The translations under genes were made by a program, and so were the position numbers. Shown here one piece after another: positions 35,159 to 44,050 of a stretch of 64,000 nucleotides of DNA. Each line of letters opens with the position of its first letter. Within the stretch, counting starts at the first letter, position 1. Origin of the DNA: Rhizobiales bacterium IMCC20636 (lineage in GTDB: Bacteria > Pseudomonadota > Alphaproteobacteria > Rhizobiales > GCA-2746425); the NCBI GenBank assembly GCA_016865015.1, contig CP018226.1, forward strand, positions 3,813,001 through 3,877,000, in the 5' to 3' direction. The notes under the pieces were generated by a model. The model did no database searches. It had not been told where the DNA came from and saw only the letters and a program-made list of their open reading frames with translations.

Positions 35159-36577
35159 GTGAGTCGCTATCCACGTGATATGCAAGGCTATGGTGCCACG
35201 ACACCGGACCCGAAATGGCCCGGCGGTGCAAACATTGCTGTGCAATTCGTCATCAATTACGAAGAAGGTGGAGAAAACAATATTCTCCACGGCGACGCGG
35301 CATCCGAGGCTTTCCTGTCGGAGATTGTCGGCGCTGCAGCTTGGCCCGGACAGCGCCACTGGAACATGGAAAGCATCTATGAATATGGTGCGCGCGCCGG
35401 ATTCTGGCGGCTGCACCGGCTGTTTACCGAATTGGATATTCCGGTCACCGTTTATGGTGTGGCAACTGCCCTTGCCCGATCTCCTGCGCAGGTCGCAGCC
35501 ATGCAGATGGCAGATTGGGAAATTGCCAGTCACGGCTTGAAATGGATTGAATACAAGGATTACAAGCCTGAAGACGAACGTGCAGACCTGATGCAAGCCA
35601 TCCGTTTGCACAAGGACATCACGGGCGACCGACCGCAAGGTCTGTATGTTGGCCGTTGTTCGATGAATACGATTGATCTGGGGACAGAGGAAGGTGGCTT
35701 TGACTACCTCTCTGACAGCTATGCGGATGATCTGCCCTATTGGCATCAGACGGAGAAGCGCGATCAACTGATCATTCCCTATACGCTTGATGCCAACGAC
35801 ATGCGCTTCGCAACGCCTCAGGGTTTCAATTCCGGAGATCAATTCTTTGCCTATCTGAAAGACAGCTTTGATGCGCTCTACGCAGAAGGCGAGGCCGGTC
35901 AGGCGAAAATGATGAATATCGGACTGCATTGTCGGCTGATTGGCAGGCCTGGCCGTGTGATGGCACTTCGGCGCTTCATGGAATATGCCAAATCGCACGA
36001 CAAGGTCTGGTTTGCCCGGCGCATTGATATTGCCCGGCACTGGCAGAAAACCCACCCTGCTCCCAAGAGAACACCCTCCCCTTCCCGGATGGAGAAAAAC
36101 GTCTTTGTCGAGAGTTTTGGCAGCATTTATGAACATTCGCCGTGGATCGCCGAGCGGACTTTCGAGGATGAACTGGGACCGGCGCATGATACGGCGCTTG
36201 GCCTGTCCAATGCATTGGCACGCAAATTCCGCTCCGCCAGTGACGATGAGCGGTTGGCGGTTCTCAAAGCGCATCCGGATCTTGCCGGCAAGCTGGCTTC
36301 GGCAAAACGGCTGACAGCTGAATCCACATCCGAGCAGGCCTCTGCCGGACTGGATGCCTTGACCGATGCTGAGCGCGACGCTTTTCAAAAGCTCAATGCC
36401 GACTATACGGACAAATTCGGCTTTCCATTCATCATTGCGGTCAAGGGACTGAACAAGGACGCAATCCTTGCCGCCTTCAAAACGCGCATTGATCATGATC
36501 GCGCAACAGAATTTTCCCAAGCATGCCGACAGGTTGAGCGCATTGCGCTGTTGCGCCTGACCGATATGCTGCCGTGA
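35159..36577 (+). CDS. puuE: Bifunctional allantoinase (PuuE type) / OHCU decarboxylase
   Basis: A 472-residue fusion. Residues 1 to about 300 are a polysaccharide-deacetylase-fold allantoinase (YPRDMQGYG, NYEEGGENNILHGD, ASHGLKWIEYK, DDLPYW), hydrolysing allantoin to allantoate. Residues about 310-472 are a 2-oxo-4-hydroxy-4-carboxy-5-ureidoimidazoline decarboxylase, with the catalytic region LKAHPDLAGKLA and the end motif YTDKFGFPFIIAVKG. It thus carries two non-consecutive uses of the urate-to-allantoate route. I chose GTG at 35159, which gives the family start SRYPRD and has GGGGG just upstream; TTG at 35141 is an alternative. Confidence 0.92.
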   Translation: MSRYPRDMQGYGATTPDPKWPGGANIAVQFVINYEEGGENNILHGDAASEAFLSEIVGAAAWPGQRHWNMESIYEYGARAGFWRLHRLFTELDIPVTVYGVATALARSPAQVAAMQMADWEIASHGLKWIEYKDYKPEDERADLMQAIRLHKDITGDRPQGLYVGRCSMNTIDLGTEEGGFDYLSDSYADDLPYWHQTEKRDQLIIPYTLDANDMRFATPQGFNSGDQFFAYLKDSFDALYAEGEAGQAKMMNIGLHCRLIGRPGRVMALRRFMEYAKSHDKVWFARRIDIARHWQKTHPAPKRTPSPSRMEKNVFVESFGSIYEHSPWIAERTFEDELGPAHDTALGLSNALARKFRSASDDERLAVLKAHPDLAGKLASAKRLTAESTSEQASAGLDALTDAERDAFQKLNADYTDKFGFPFIIAVKGLNKDAILAAFKTRIDHDRATEFSQACRQVERIALLRLTDMLP

Positions 36578-36589
36578 AAACAGATTGGA

Positions 36590-37450
36590 TTGACCTTGGC
36601 TGACCCCACCTATTACGCCCCGCATGGCGGCCTGCCAGAGCAGACCCAGTTGCTGACGGATCGGGCTGTGTTTACCGATGCCTATGCGGTCATCCCAAAA
36701 GGTGTCCAGCAGGATATCGTGACCAGCTTCCTGCCATTTTGGGACAAGACCCGGCTTTGGGTGCTGTCGCGACCTCTGTCTGGATTTGCCGAAACCTTTT
36801 CCCAATATATCATGGAAGTCCAACCGGGCGGCGGAAGCCAGAAGCCTGAACTGGACCCGGATGCCGAGGGTGTGGTGTTTGTGGTTGAAGGTACGCTGAC
36901 ACTGACCATCGAGGGAAAAGTCCACGAAATGGCGCCGGGCGGTTATGCTTTTCTGGCTCCTGGTGCAGGCTGGACAGTGCTGAATTCCGGCAATGACGCG
37001 GTTCGGTTCCACTGGGTTCGCAAGGCCTATGAGGCCGTTGACGGCATCGATCTGCCTCCGTCATTCGTGACCCGAGAGCAGGATGTTGCACCCAATCCGA
37101 TGGCCAAAACCGATGGCAAATGGGCGACCACCCGTTTTGTCGAGCCTGATGATATCCGCCATGACATGCATGTGAATATCGTCACCCTTGAGCCGGGCGC
37201 TGTTATCCCCTTTGCCGAAACCCATGTCATGGAACACGGGCTTTATGTGCTGCAAGGCAAGGCGGTCTACCGGCTCAATCAGGACTGGGTGGAAGTCGAG
37301 GCTGGCGATTACATGTGGCTGCGCGCCTTTTGCCCGCAAGCCTGTTATGCGGGCGGACCTGATCCATTTCGCTATCTGCTTTACAAGGACGTCAACCGGC
37401 ACATGAAGCTGAGCGTCGGTGGATCTGGAACCGGAAAACATCCGGGATGA
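36590..37450 (+). CDS. allE: (S)-ureidoglycine aminohydrolase
   Basis: A 286-residue bicupin enzyme that releases ammonia from (S)-ureidoglycine to give ureidoglycolate. The first cupin has VQPGGGSQKPELDPDAEGVVFVVEG, the second NIVTLEPGAVIPFAETHVMEHGLYVL, with the His/Glu manganese ligands in the family arrangement. No ATG is available; TTG at 36590, 12 bases after the allantoinase stop, is the likely start and another TTG lies two codons on. The stop overlaps the next gene by four bases. Confidence 0.9.
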   Translation: MTLADPTYYAPHGGLPEQTQLLTDRAVFTDAYAVIPKGVQQDIVTSFLPFWDKTRLWVLSRPLSGFAETFSQYIMEVQPGGGSQKPELDPDAEGVVFVVEGTLTLTIEGKVHEMAPGGYAFLAPGAGWTVLNSGNDAVRFHWVRKAYEAVDGIDLPPSFVTREQDVAPNPMAKTDGKWATTRFVEPDDIRHDMHVNIVTLEPGAVIPFAETHVMEHGLYVLQGKAVYRLNQDWVEVEAGDYMWLRAFCPQACYAGGPDPFRYLLYKDVNRHMKLSVGGSGTGKHPG

Positions 37451-37941
37451 CCCAAACGCTCCGAACACAGCCACTGAGCCATGATGCCTTTGCTCCGTTT
37501 GGCGATGTTCTGGAGATTGGTGACACGCCTGACATGATCATCAATCAGGGGCTTTGCGGCCGCTTTCATGATCTTGCAAAGATCGATCTTATCGGAGATG
37601 GCGCGCGAACAGGCATCAGCCTGTTTAATGCTCAAGCACGCAGCCTGCCTTACACGCTTGAGATGATGGAACGTCATCCCCTGGGCAGTCAGGCCTTCAT
37701 TCCCATGACGGCTCATCCGTTTCTGACCATTGTGGCACCTGATGTAAACGGGAAACCTGGCACGCCACTTGCATTCCAAACCAAGCACGGACAGGGTGTG
37801 AACTACCACCGCAATATATGGCACGGCGTGCTGACGCCGTTGGCCGAACCGGGTTTATTTGCCGTGATCGATCGCATCGGCGACGGCAACAATCTGGAAG
37901 AGCACTGGTTTGAAACGCCTTATCTGATCATAGGCGCCTGA
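37447..37941 (+). CDS. allA: Ureidoglycolate lyase
   Basis: A 164-residue cytoplasmic enzyme that splits ureidoglycolate into glyoxylate and urea. The features match AllA: AFAPFGDVLEIGDTPDMIINQG, SLPYTLEMMERHPLGSQAFIPM, GVNYHRNIWHGVLTPL and a C-terminal VIDRIGDGNNLEEHWF. Length is normal (about 160). It is coupled to allE through an ATGA overlap and followed by the purine permease. No urease genes are in the window, so urea disposal lies elsewhere. Confidence 0.93.
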   Translation: MTQTLRTQPLSHDAFAPFGDVLEIGDTPDMIINQGLCGRFHDLAKIDLIGDGARTGISLFNAQARSLPYTLEMMERHPLGSQAFIPMTAHPFLTIVAPDVNGKPGTPLAFQTKHGQGVNYHRNIWHGVLTPLAEPGLFAVIDRIGDGNNLEEHWFETPYLIIGA

Positions 37942-37991
37942 CCAGTAAACCTGGCCCATATGGGTCTCAATGCTTGTCATAGGAGGCAAAC

Positions 37992-39389
37992 ATGGCAGCA
38001 GATACATCTATCGGGACAGCGGAACAACTCCGCGACCCCAATTATACGCCCCCGCTTCACAAAGCGATTCCACTGGGCATCCAGCATGTTCTGGCGATGT
38101 TTGTTTCAAACGTGACACCAGCCATTATCATCGCCGGGGCTGCGGGATTTGGCTTTGGGTCCAACTCTCCGGATTTCCCTGAGTTGATCTATCTGATTCA
38201 GATGTCGATGTTCTTTGCAGGCATCGCCACACTATTGCAGACAATCGGTTTGGGGCCGATTGGTGCGAAGCTGCCCATCGTGCAGGGAACCAGTTTTGCC
38301 TTTGTGCCGATCATGATTCCGCTGGTGGCCGGCAAGGGCGTTGAAGCCCTTCCCGTCCTGTTTGGCGGTGTGATCGTCGGGGGTGTTTTCCATGCCCTGA
38401 TCGGTATCTTCATCGGCCGCATCCGCTTTGCATTGCCACCACTTGTGACCGGACTGATTGTCACCATGATCGGTCTGGCACTGGTCAAAGTGGGCATTCA
38501 ATATGCAGCTGGCGGTGTTCCCGCCATCGGCACGCCGGATTATGGCAGCCTGTTGAACTGGTCGGTTGCTGTGGTGGTCATTCTGGTCACATTGGGGCTT
38601 AAGTTCTTTGCCAAAGGCATGCTGTCGGTTTCAGCCGTGCTTCTGGGCCTGCTTGCCGGCTACATTGTTGCCTATGCATTAGGCATGGTGAGCTTTGCAA
38701 ATGTCGGTCGTGCAGCCGATTTCGCAATTCCTGAGCCGCTTCGCTATGGTGTGGAATTCAGCGTAGCTGCAATCGTCGGCTTTTGTCTGATGGCCTTTGT
38801 GTCAGCGGTCGAGACTGTCGGTGATGTTTCCGGAATTACCAAAGGCGGTGCTGGCCGGGAAGCAACTGACAAGGAAATCACCGGTGCCACCTATGCCGAT
38901 GGTTTGGGATCAGCTGTCGCTGGTGTCTTCGGCGGTCTTCCCAATACTTCGTTCAGCCAGAATGTCGGGTTGATTGCCATGACCGGTGTCATGAGTCGTC
39001 ATGTGGTAACAATCGGGGCCTTGTTCCTGATCGCAGCCGGTCTGGTGCCAAAAGTAGGTGCGGTTATTTCCACCATCCCGATCGAAGTTCTGGGTGGCGG
39101 CGTGATCGTGATGTTCGGAATGGTCGTGGCGGCGGGTGTCTCCATGCTGTCAGATGTGAACTGGAACCGTCGTAACATGGTGATCTTTGCGGTTGCCCTG
39201 TCGATTGGTCTTGGGTTGCAACTGGAACCGGGCGCTCTGCAACATTTGCCAGATACACTCAGACTTCTGGCAACAACGGGCCTTTTGCCTGCAGCGCTGA
39301 TTGCCATCGTTCTGAACCTGGTACTGCCGGAAGAATTGTCCGATGAGCAAACCGACGAGATTTCAGGCGGACATGCCGGTCACGATTAA
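37992..39389 (+). CDS. NCS2-family purine permease, probably urate or xanthine
   Basis: A 465-residue inner-membrane nucleobase:cation symporter with about 14 hydrophobic segments. The NCS2 signature regions are visible: IPLGIQHVLAMFVSNVTPAII near the start, GASFAF-like GTSFAFVPIMIPLV in TM3, the TM8 substrate segment (MAFVSAVETVGDVSGI) and GGLPNTSFSQNVGLIAMTGV in TM10. The last two mark the UacT/XanQ branch. AGGAGG lies before the ATG. Being in the urate operon, urate is the favoured substrate. Confidence 0.9.
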   Translation: MAADTSIGTAEQLRDPNYTPPLHKAIPLGIQHVLAMFVSNVTPAIIIAGAAGFGFGSNSPDFPELIYLIQMSMFFAGIATLLQTIGLGPIGAKLPIVQGTSFAFVPIMIPLVAGKGVEALPVLFGGVIVGGVFHALIGIFIGRIRFALPPLVTGLIVTMIGLALVKVGIQYAAGGVPAIGTPDYGSLLNWSVAVVVILVTLGLKFFAKGMLSVSAVLLGLLAGYIVAYALGMVSFANVGRAADFAIPEPLRYGVEFSVAAIVGFCLMAFVSAVETVGDVSGITKGGAGREATDKEITGATYADGLGSAVAGVFGGLPNTSFSQNVGLIAMTGVMSRHVVTIGALFLIAAGLVPKVGAVISTIPIEVLGGGVIVMFGMVVAAGVSMLSDVNWNRRNMVIFAVALSIGLGLQLEPGALQHLPDTLRLLATTGLLPAALIAIVLNLVLPEELSDEQTDEISGGHAGHD

Positions 39390-39417
39390 ACGTGCCGAAC
39401 CCATGTATTGAAATCAA

Positions 39418-39447
39418 GGAAAGGCCCCGCTTCGGCGGGGCCTTTCC
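39418..39447. terminator. Strong terminator between purine permease and guaD
   Basis: A 13-bp perfect stem (GGAAAGGCCCCGC at 39418-39430, complement at 39435-39447) closed by a TTCG tetraloop. The A-rich left and T-rich right flanks of the stem give a T run in both directions, so it probably ends both converging operons. Confidence 0.9.
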
Positions 39448-39474
39448 GTTATGTACTGCCGGCAAAAACCGGAA

Positions 39475-40836
39475 TTATCTGTCCTGTTGATGTACTGCCC
39501 GGCCCGCGACCCAGGTTGTGGCGATGTTTGCGCGGGTTGCGCCGTTGATGATCTTCTGGAGAACATCATCCTGACTGTCCATTGTCTCATCGATGAAGAT
39601 CGGGGCAGCCTGTGTATCAGCATCGACCAGAATGGCATCCAGCTTGTAACCTTTGGCAAAGCGGCCAACCGGAATGTCCAGCACATCTGCGCCGCCTGCT
39701 GTTGCCAGATGAAACGCCTCGCGGAAGCTGATACGGCTGTCAGTGGTGCCGCGCTCATCGCTGGTCTGGCCGGGGTCTACGCCCTCTTCCAGATAGCGCG
39801 ATGCAGAAATGGCGTGGCGACAGGAATCCAGCATGGAGGCGCTGGGACCGCCCGAAATATCTGTCCCCAGACCGACGCGCACGGATTTTTCCAAGGCCCG
39901 ACGCAGGGGAAAGACAGCGTTTGAGAAATAGATATTGGAAAGCGGACAATGGGCCACACCGGAGCCGCGAGCATTGATCAAATCCATATCCGCATCGCCG
40001 AGGAAATTACCGTGGGCGAGAACCGTGTGGCGGCCAAGCAGGCCGAAATTATCCAATGCTTCGGTGTCGGTCTTGCCTGTGCGTTCCAGCACATAGGCAT
40101 GCTCCCAATCGCTTTCAGAGCAATGGGTCTGCACATGGCAGCCATAATCTGCGGCCATCTGGCCCAGACCTGACAGAACCGCATCTGTACAGCTTGGAAT
40201 GAAGCGGGGCGTGATGACCGGGCGGATCAATTCGGCGTCATTGCCCGGCATGGATAGAACATAATCGACAAAGGCGCGCGTGCCATCCAGAGCAGCAGAT
40301 GCATCTACGTCGCGGTAGAAATCCGGACATTGATCTTCATTGTCCATGGCAACTTTACCGATGAAGGCGCGCTGCCCTAAATTCAAGCAGATGTCTGCCA
40401 GTGTTCGGGTTGCATCCTGATGGATGGTGGCGAAATAGACAGCGCTGGTGGTGCCGTGGGCCAGCAGCGACGATACCAGATCCTTGTAGACCCGTTCAGC
40501 AAAAAGCCGGTCCTCATAGCGCGCTTCCAGCGGAAATGTGTTTTTCTGCAGCCAAACTTCCAATGGCACATCAAGCGCCTTGCCAAGTTGCGGCCATTGT
40601 GGCGCGTGGAGGTGCAAATCGACAAAGCCCGGCAGAAGATATTGCCGTCGGGTCGTCTTGACCAGATGATCGGTCGCCAATGCAGTTTCATAATAAGGAT
40701 CACCGGGTTTCAAGACAGAGCTGATCGTGCCCTCATGGTCAATTGTAATCAGCGCATTTTCGATGATCTCCACCGAGCCAAGCTCAGGCGCGTGCATCAA
40801 ATTTGTTTGCAGGGTCTTGCCCTTCAGATCATCCAT
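39475..40836 (-). CDS. guaD: Guanine deaminase
   Basis: A 453-residue amidohydrolase-superfamily enzyme converting guanine to xanthine and ammonia. The first metal motif is PGFVDLHLHAPQW (His75, His77), then the conserved HCSESDWEHAY, VLAHGNFLGDADM and CPLSNIYFSNAVFPLRRAL, and the last metal Asp in GLGTDISGGPS. The full length matches bacterial GuaD. It is the last gene of the minus-strand operon containing the BMP transporter and the oxygenase module, 63 bases after the binding-protein gene, and is convergent with the purine permease. Confidence 0.93.
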   Translation of the reverse strand: MDDLKGKTLQTNLMHAPELGSVEIIENALITIDHEGTISSVLKPGDPYYETALATDHLVKTTRRQYLLPGFVDLHLHAPQWPQLGKALDVPLEVWLQKNTFPLEARYEDRLFAERVYKDLVSSLLAHGTTSAVYFATIHQDATRTLADICLNLGQRAFIGKVAMDNEDQCPDFYRDVDASAALDGTRAFVDYVLSMPGNDAELIRPVITPRFIPSCTDAVLSGLGQMAADYGCHVQTHCSESDWEHAYVLERTGKTDTEALDNFGLLGRHTVLAHGNFLGDADMDLINARGSGVAHCPLSNIYFSNAVFPLRRALEKSVRVGLGTDISGGPSASMLDSCRHAISASRYLEEGVDPGQTSDERGTTDSRISFREAFHLATAGGADVLDIPVGRFAKGYKLDAILVDADTQAAPIFIDETMDSQDDVLQKIINGATRANIATTWVAGRAVHQQDR

Positions 40837-40858
40837 TTAAATCATGCCCTTATCAGGA

Positions 40859-40887
40859 GACACCGCGCACGCAACATGCGCGGTGTC
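40859..40887 (-). promoter_or_regulatory. Hairpin between BMP binding-protein gene and guaD
   Basis: An 11-bp perfect stem (GACACCGCGCA and its complement) with a 7-base loop in the 63-base gap. It lacks a U tract. It may be an attenuator or mRNA-stability element that favours the binding protein over guaD. Confidence 0.55.
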
Positions 40888-40899
40888 GGTTTAGTTGCT

Positions 40900-41988
40900 T
40901 CAGTTCGGCAGTTTGGTCTCAACGCCAGCAACCAGCCAGTCAATGCCAAGCAATGCGCCATCTTCAATGGTTTCACCAGCTGCGATTTTTTCGCTGCCAT
41001 CCTGACCCGTTATCGGGCCATCATAAGGATGAAAGGACCCTGCCGCTATGTCGTCCATAACTGACTGAATATCGCCTTTCTGCTCTGCTGTCAGGTCGTC
41101 ATTCAAGGACGAGAGGCCCACAGCGCCATCAGCCATACCGCCCCAATAGGACGTGCCTTCAAATGTGCCATCAAGATCAGCTTTGACCTGCTTTATGAAA
41201 TGCGGACCCCAATCAATGGTCATGGACGCCAACAGTTTTGTCGGGGCGTATTTCTTCATGTCGGATGAGGTGTTGACCACATAGACACCTTCCGCCTCGG
41301 CAACGGAGACGACCGATGGTGTGTCCTGATAGAGTGAAAAGATCACATCCGCAGACTGGGCGATCAGGGATTTTGCCGATTCCTGAGCTTTGGATGGATT
41401 GAACCATGAATTCAGCCAGACAACTTTCACAGTCGTGTCGGGATTGGTTTTCTGCGCGCCCAGCGTGAAAGCGTTGATAATGCCGACGACTTCCGGAATG
41501 GCGTAGGCAGCCACAACACCCAGCGTGTTGGATTTGCTGGCATAGCCTGCAGCCATACCGGCCGCATAAGCACTTTCATAATTTCGGGTCAGAAATGTGC
41601 CAAAATTCTTGGCTGTCTTGTAGCCACTGGCATGGATGAAATTGATGTCAGGCTTTTGTGCGGCCAGCTTCAAACCATCATTCATGTAACCAAAGGAGCC
41701 GATCATGATCATACCGGCACCGGTTGAGGCCATCTGGTTCATGATGCGTGCTGCATCCGGACCTTCAGGCACATTTTCAACCACGACAGTTTCAACCTGA
41801 TCGCCGAACATGGCTTCAATCTTCTTGCGGCCTTCATCCAATTGATAAGCCCAACCGACATCGCCAACCGGTGACGGATAAATAAATCCAATTTTCAATT
41901 TGTCTGCGGCGCTGGCAGCACTCGCAATCATGGCAGTTGCCACGGCGGCGACTGCCAGATTTTTCATGGTTTTTGTCAATAGTTTCAT
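40900..41988 (-). CDS. BMP-family ABC transporter substrate-binding protein, purine-related
   Basis: A 362-residue binding protein of the Bmp/PnrA family. The ATG at 41988 has GGAGA upstream and opens MKLLTKTMKNLAVAAVAT, a signal peptide ending near ASA-A (residue 28). Family motifs: IGFIYPSPVGDVGWAYQLDEG, MIMIGSFGYMND, FGTFLTRNYESAYAAGMAAG. Bmp proteins bind nucleosides or free purine bases. Its two permeases and ATPase are encoded immediately upstream and guanine deaminase downstream, so a purine base such as guanine or a methylated derivative is the likely ligand. Confidence 0.9.
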   Translation of the reverse strand: MKLLTKTMKNLAVAAVATAMIASAASAADKLKIGFIYPSPVGDVGWAYQLDEGRKKIEAMFGDQVETVVVENVPEGPDAARIMNQMASTGAGMIMIGSFGYMNDGLKLAAQKPDINFIHASGYKTAKNFGTFLTRNYESAYAAGMAAGYASKSNTLGVVAAYAIPEVVGIINAFTLGAQKTNPDTTVKVVWLNSWFNPSKAQESAKSLIAQSADVIFSLYQDTPSVVSVAEAEGVYVVNTSSDMKKYAPTKLLASMTIDWGPHFIKQVKADLDGTFEGTSYWGGMADGAVGLSSLNDDLTAEQKGDIQSVMDDIAAGSFHPYDGPITGQDGSEKIAAGETIEDGALLGIDWLVAGVETKLPN

Positions 41989-42035
41989 GCCTGTCTCCTG
42001 TTTCAAGTATCTATGTTTTACTTTTGAAGAATTGC

Positions 42036-42959
42036 TCACCCTTTTGGCCTGTAGGTCTGGCCAAGGCTCATTGGGCTATTGAGTTGTATCAGTGCCGGAT
42101 TTCTGGAAATCACCACCAGAACAATGATGGTGACGATGTAAGGTGATGCGGACAGCAATTGCGATGGAACGTTCAACCCAAGCCCCTGGATGGATAATTC
42201 CAACAGCGAAATTGCACCGAAGAGATAAGCCCCAAGCGTGACGCGCGGCACGATCCAGGTTCCGAACACCACAAGAGCAACCACAATCCATCCGCGTCCG
42301 GCCACCATGCCATCAGCCCATAAGGGCGTGTAGGCGGTGGACAGATATGCGCCGCCAATGCCGGCCATTGCTCCACCAAACAGGATGCAGGCCGTTCGGA
42401 TCAGGGCAACCGGATAGCCCAGGGAATGGGCCGATTGGGGCGATTCACCAACAGCTCGAATGATGAGGCCCAGCTTGGTGCGTTGCAGGACAAACCAGAC
42501 GACAAAAGCCGCAGCGATGGCCAGATAGACCATGACATCATGGGAGAACAAGGCCGGTCCAATTATGGGAAGCTCACCAAGAGACCCGAATGGCAGTTTC
42601 GGCATGGGAGCAACCGTGGTGCCTTCATAATTCTTGCCAATACCAGCGGAAACACCAAGCCCCAGAATTCCAATAGCCAGTCCGGCAGCCACCTGATTGG
42701 CCATAAAGAAGATACTGAGAATTGCAAAAACTCCAGACAACAGGAGCGCGGCCAAACCGCCAATCAGCAATCCCAGAGCATGAGACCCGGTGAGCGCGAC
42801 CGTTACAAAACCAGCGGCAGCACCAACGGCCATCATGCCTTCAACACCCAGATTGAGCATTCCGGATTTCTCGGCCACCAATTCTCCCATGGCAGCCAGC
42901 AGAAGGGGAACCGTTGCGGCCAGAGTGCCGGCCAGAATGAAGATGATGGTTGCGGTCAT
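42036..42959 (-). CDS. BMP-type ABC transporter permease 2
   Basis: A 307-residue permease of the BPD_transp_2 family, as found with BMP binding proteins (NupQ/YufQ-like). The motif LVAEKSGMLNLGVEGMMAVGAAAGF near residue 27 and GRGWIVVALVVFGTWIVPRVTLGAYLFG near the C terminus are diagnostic. It overlaps the preceding permease by four bases and lies 47 bases upstream of the binding-protein start. Confidence 0.9.
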   Translation of the reverse strand: MTATIIFILAGTLAATVPLLLAAMGELVAEKSGMLNLGVEGMMAVGAAAGFVTVALTGSHALGLLIGGLAALLLSGVFAILSIFFMANQVAAGLAIGILGLGVSAGIGKNYEGTTVAPMPKLPFGSLGELPIIGPALFSHDVMVYLAIAAAFVVWFVLQRTKLGLIIRAVGESPQSAHSLGYPVALIRTACILFGGAMAGIGGAYLSTAYTPLWADGMVAGRGWIVVALVVFGTWIVPRVTLGAYLFGAISLLELSIQGLGLNVPSQLLSASPYIVTIIVLVVISRNPALIQLNSPMSLGQTYRPKG

Positions 42960-44050
42960 TCTGCTGCTCCCACCGCAAAGGCCGGATCAGATTTGCGCAG
43001 TCGCAAACGATGAGTCAGCAACAGCGAACTTGCCAGATAGAAGGTCAGCAACAGGCCCTGAAAAATATCCGTGACCGCACTTGGCAGACCAACAGAGAGG
43101 CGGGCGAAATCTCCGCCGACATGAATCAGCGCCATCAGCAGACTGGAAAACACAATACCAATCGGGTGAAGGCCACCAAGAAAGGCGACGATGATGGCGG
43201 TAAATCCGTATCCCGGCGAGATTGTTCGCTGCAGCATGCCAAGGGGACCAGCCACCTCGCCAACACCAGCAACACCGGCTGCCGCACCGCCAACCAGAAG
43301 CGCCAGCCAGATGGCGCGCTTTTCACCGAAGCCGGCATAGCGCGCCGCTTGGGGCGCCATGCCACCAACGACCAGCTTGTAGCCCATCAGACTGCGCTGC
43401 ATGAACACCCAGGCAACCACTGACACCACCAACGCAATGATGAGGGACGCATTGACCCGGGTGTTTTCAATCAGAATTGGAAAGGTGGCCGCCGCGGAAA
43501 ATGTGATCGACTGTGGAAAGTTGAAACCTTGCGGGTCACGCAGCGGACCGGTCACCAGATAATAGAGGATCTGCAGAGCAATGCTGGATAGCATGAAGGT
43601 GACCAGAATTTCATTGGCATTGTAGCGCGTGCGCAACCAAGCCGCGATGCCCGCCCATCCCATGCCGCCCAAAGCGCCTGCCAAAACCATGGCTGGCAAC
43701 AACAGGGACGAGGTTGAGCCGTCAAAATAGATGGCAACGACGGAGGCGAGAATGGCCCCGATGATCAACTGACCTTCAGCACCAATATTCCAGACGCGGG
43801 CGCGAAAGCCGATGGCAAGGCCCTGCGCAATCAACAACAGCGGGCCGAGCTTCAAGAGAATTTCGCCAATGCCATAACTGCTCAGAAGCGGCTCGATGAA
43901 AATTGCATGAAATCCGGCAATCGGAGATTTGTCATAGATGAGAAACAGGCCAGAGCCTGCGATGATCGTGAGACCGACTGCCAGCATGGACACCAGAAAT
44001 GGCGCAAACGCAGACCGCTCGGTGCGGGGTTCCAGATAGATCTTACGCAT
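42956..44050 (-). CDS. BMP-type ABC transporter permease 1
   Basis: A 364-residue permease (NupP/YufP-like). It has the segments GFRARVWNIGAEGQLIIGAILAS, AWLRTRYNANEILVTFMLSSIA and ISPGYGFTAIIVAFLGGLHPIGIVFSSLLMA. The ATG at 44050 overlaps the ATPase stop by eight bases; a longer reading frame to 44098 was rejected for lack of a ribosome site. It forms a heterodimer with the permease encoded next. Confidence 0.9.
   Translation of the reverse strand: MRKIYLEPRTERSAFAPFLVSMLAVGLTIIAGSGLFLIYDKSPIAGFHAIFIEPLLSSYGIGEILLKLGPLLLIAQGLAIGFRARVWNIGAEGQLIIGAILASVVAIYFDGSTSSLLLPAMVLAGALGGMGWAGIAAWLRTRYNANEILVTFMLSSIALQILYYLVTGPLRDPQGFNFPQSITFSAAATFPILIENTRVNASLIIALVVSVVAWVFMQRSLMGYKLVVGGMAPQAARYAGFGEKRAIWLALLVGGAAAGVAGVGEVAGPLGMLQRTISPGYGFTAIIVAFLGGLHPIGIVFSSLLMALIHVGGDFARLSVGLPSAVTDIFQGLLLTFYLASSLLLTHRLRLRKSDPAFAVGAAE

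Noticed and set aside
35075-37012. A 645-codon open frame on the minus strand opposite the allantoinase fusion and allE
   Set aside because: It mirrors well-identified plus-strand genes with motif matches, has no recognisable domain of its own and no ribosome site; it is an effect of codon bias in the GC-rich genes.
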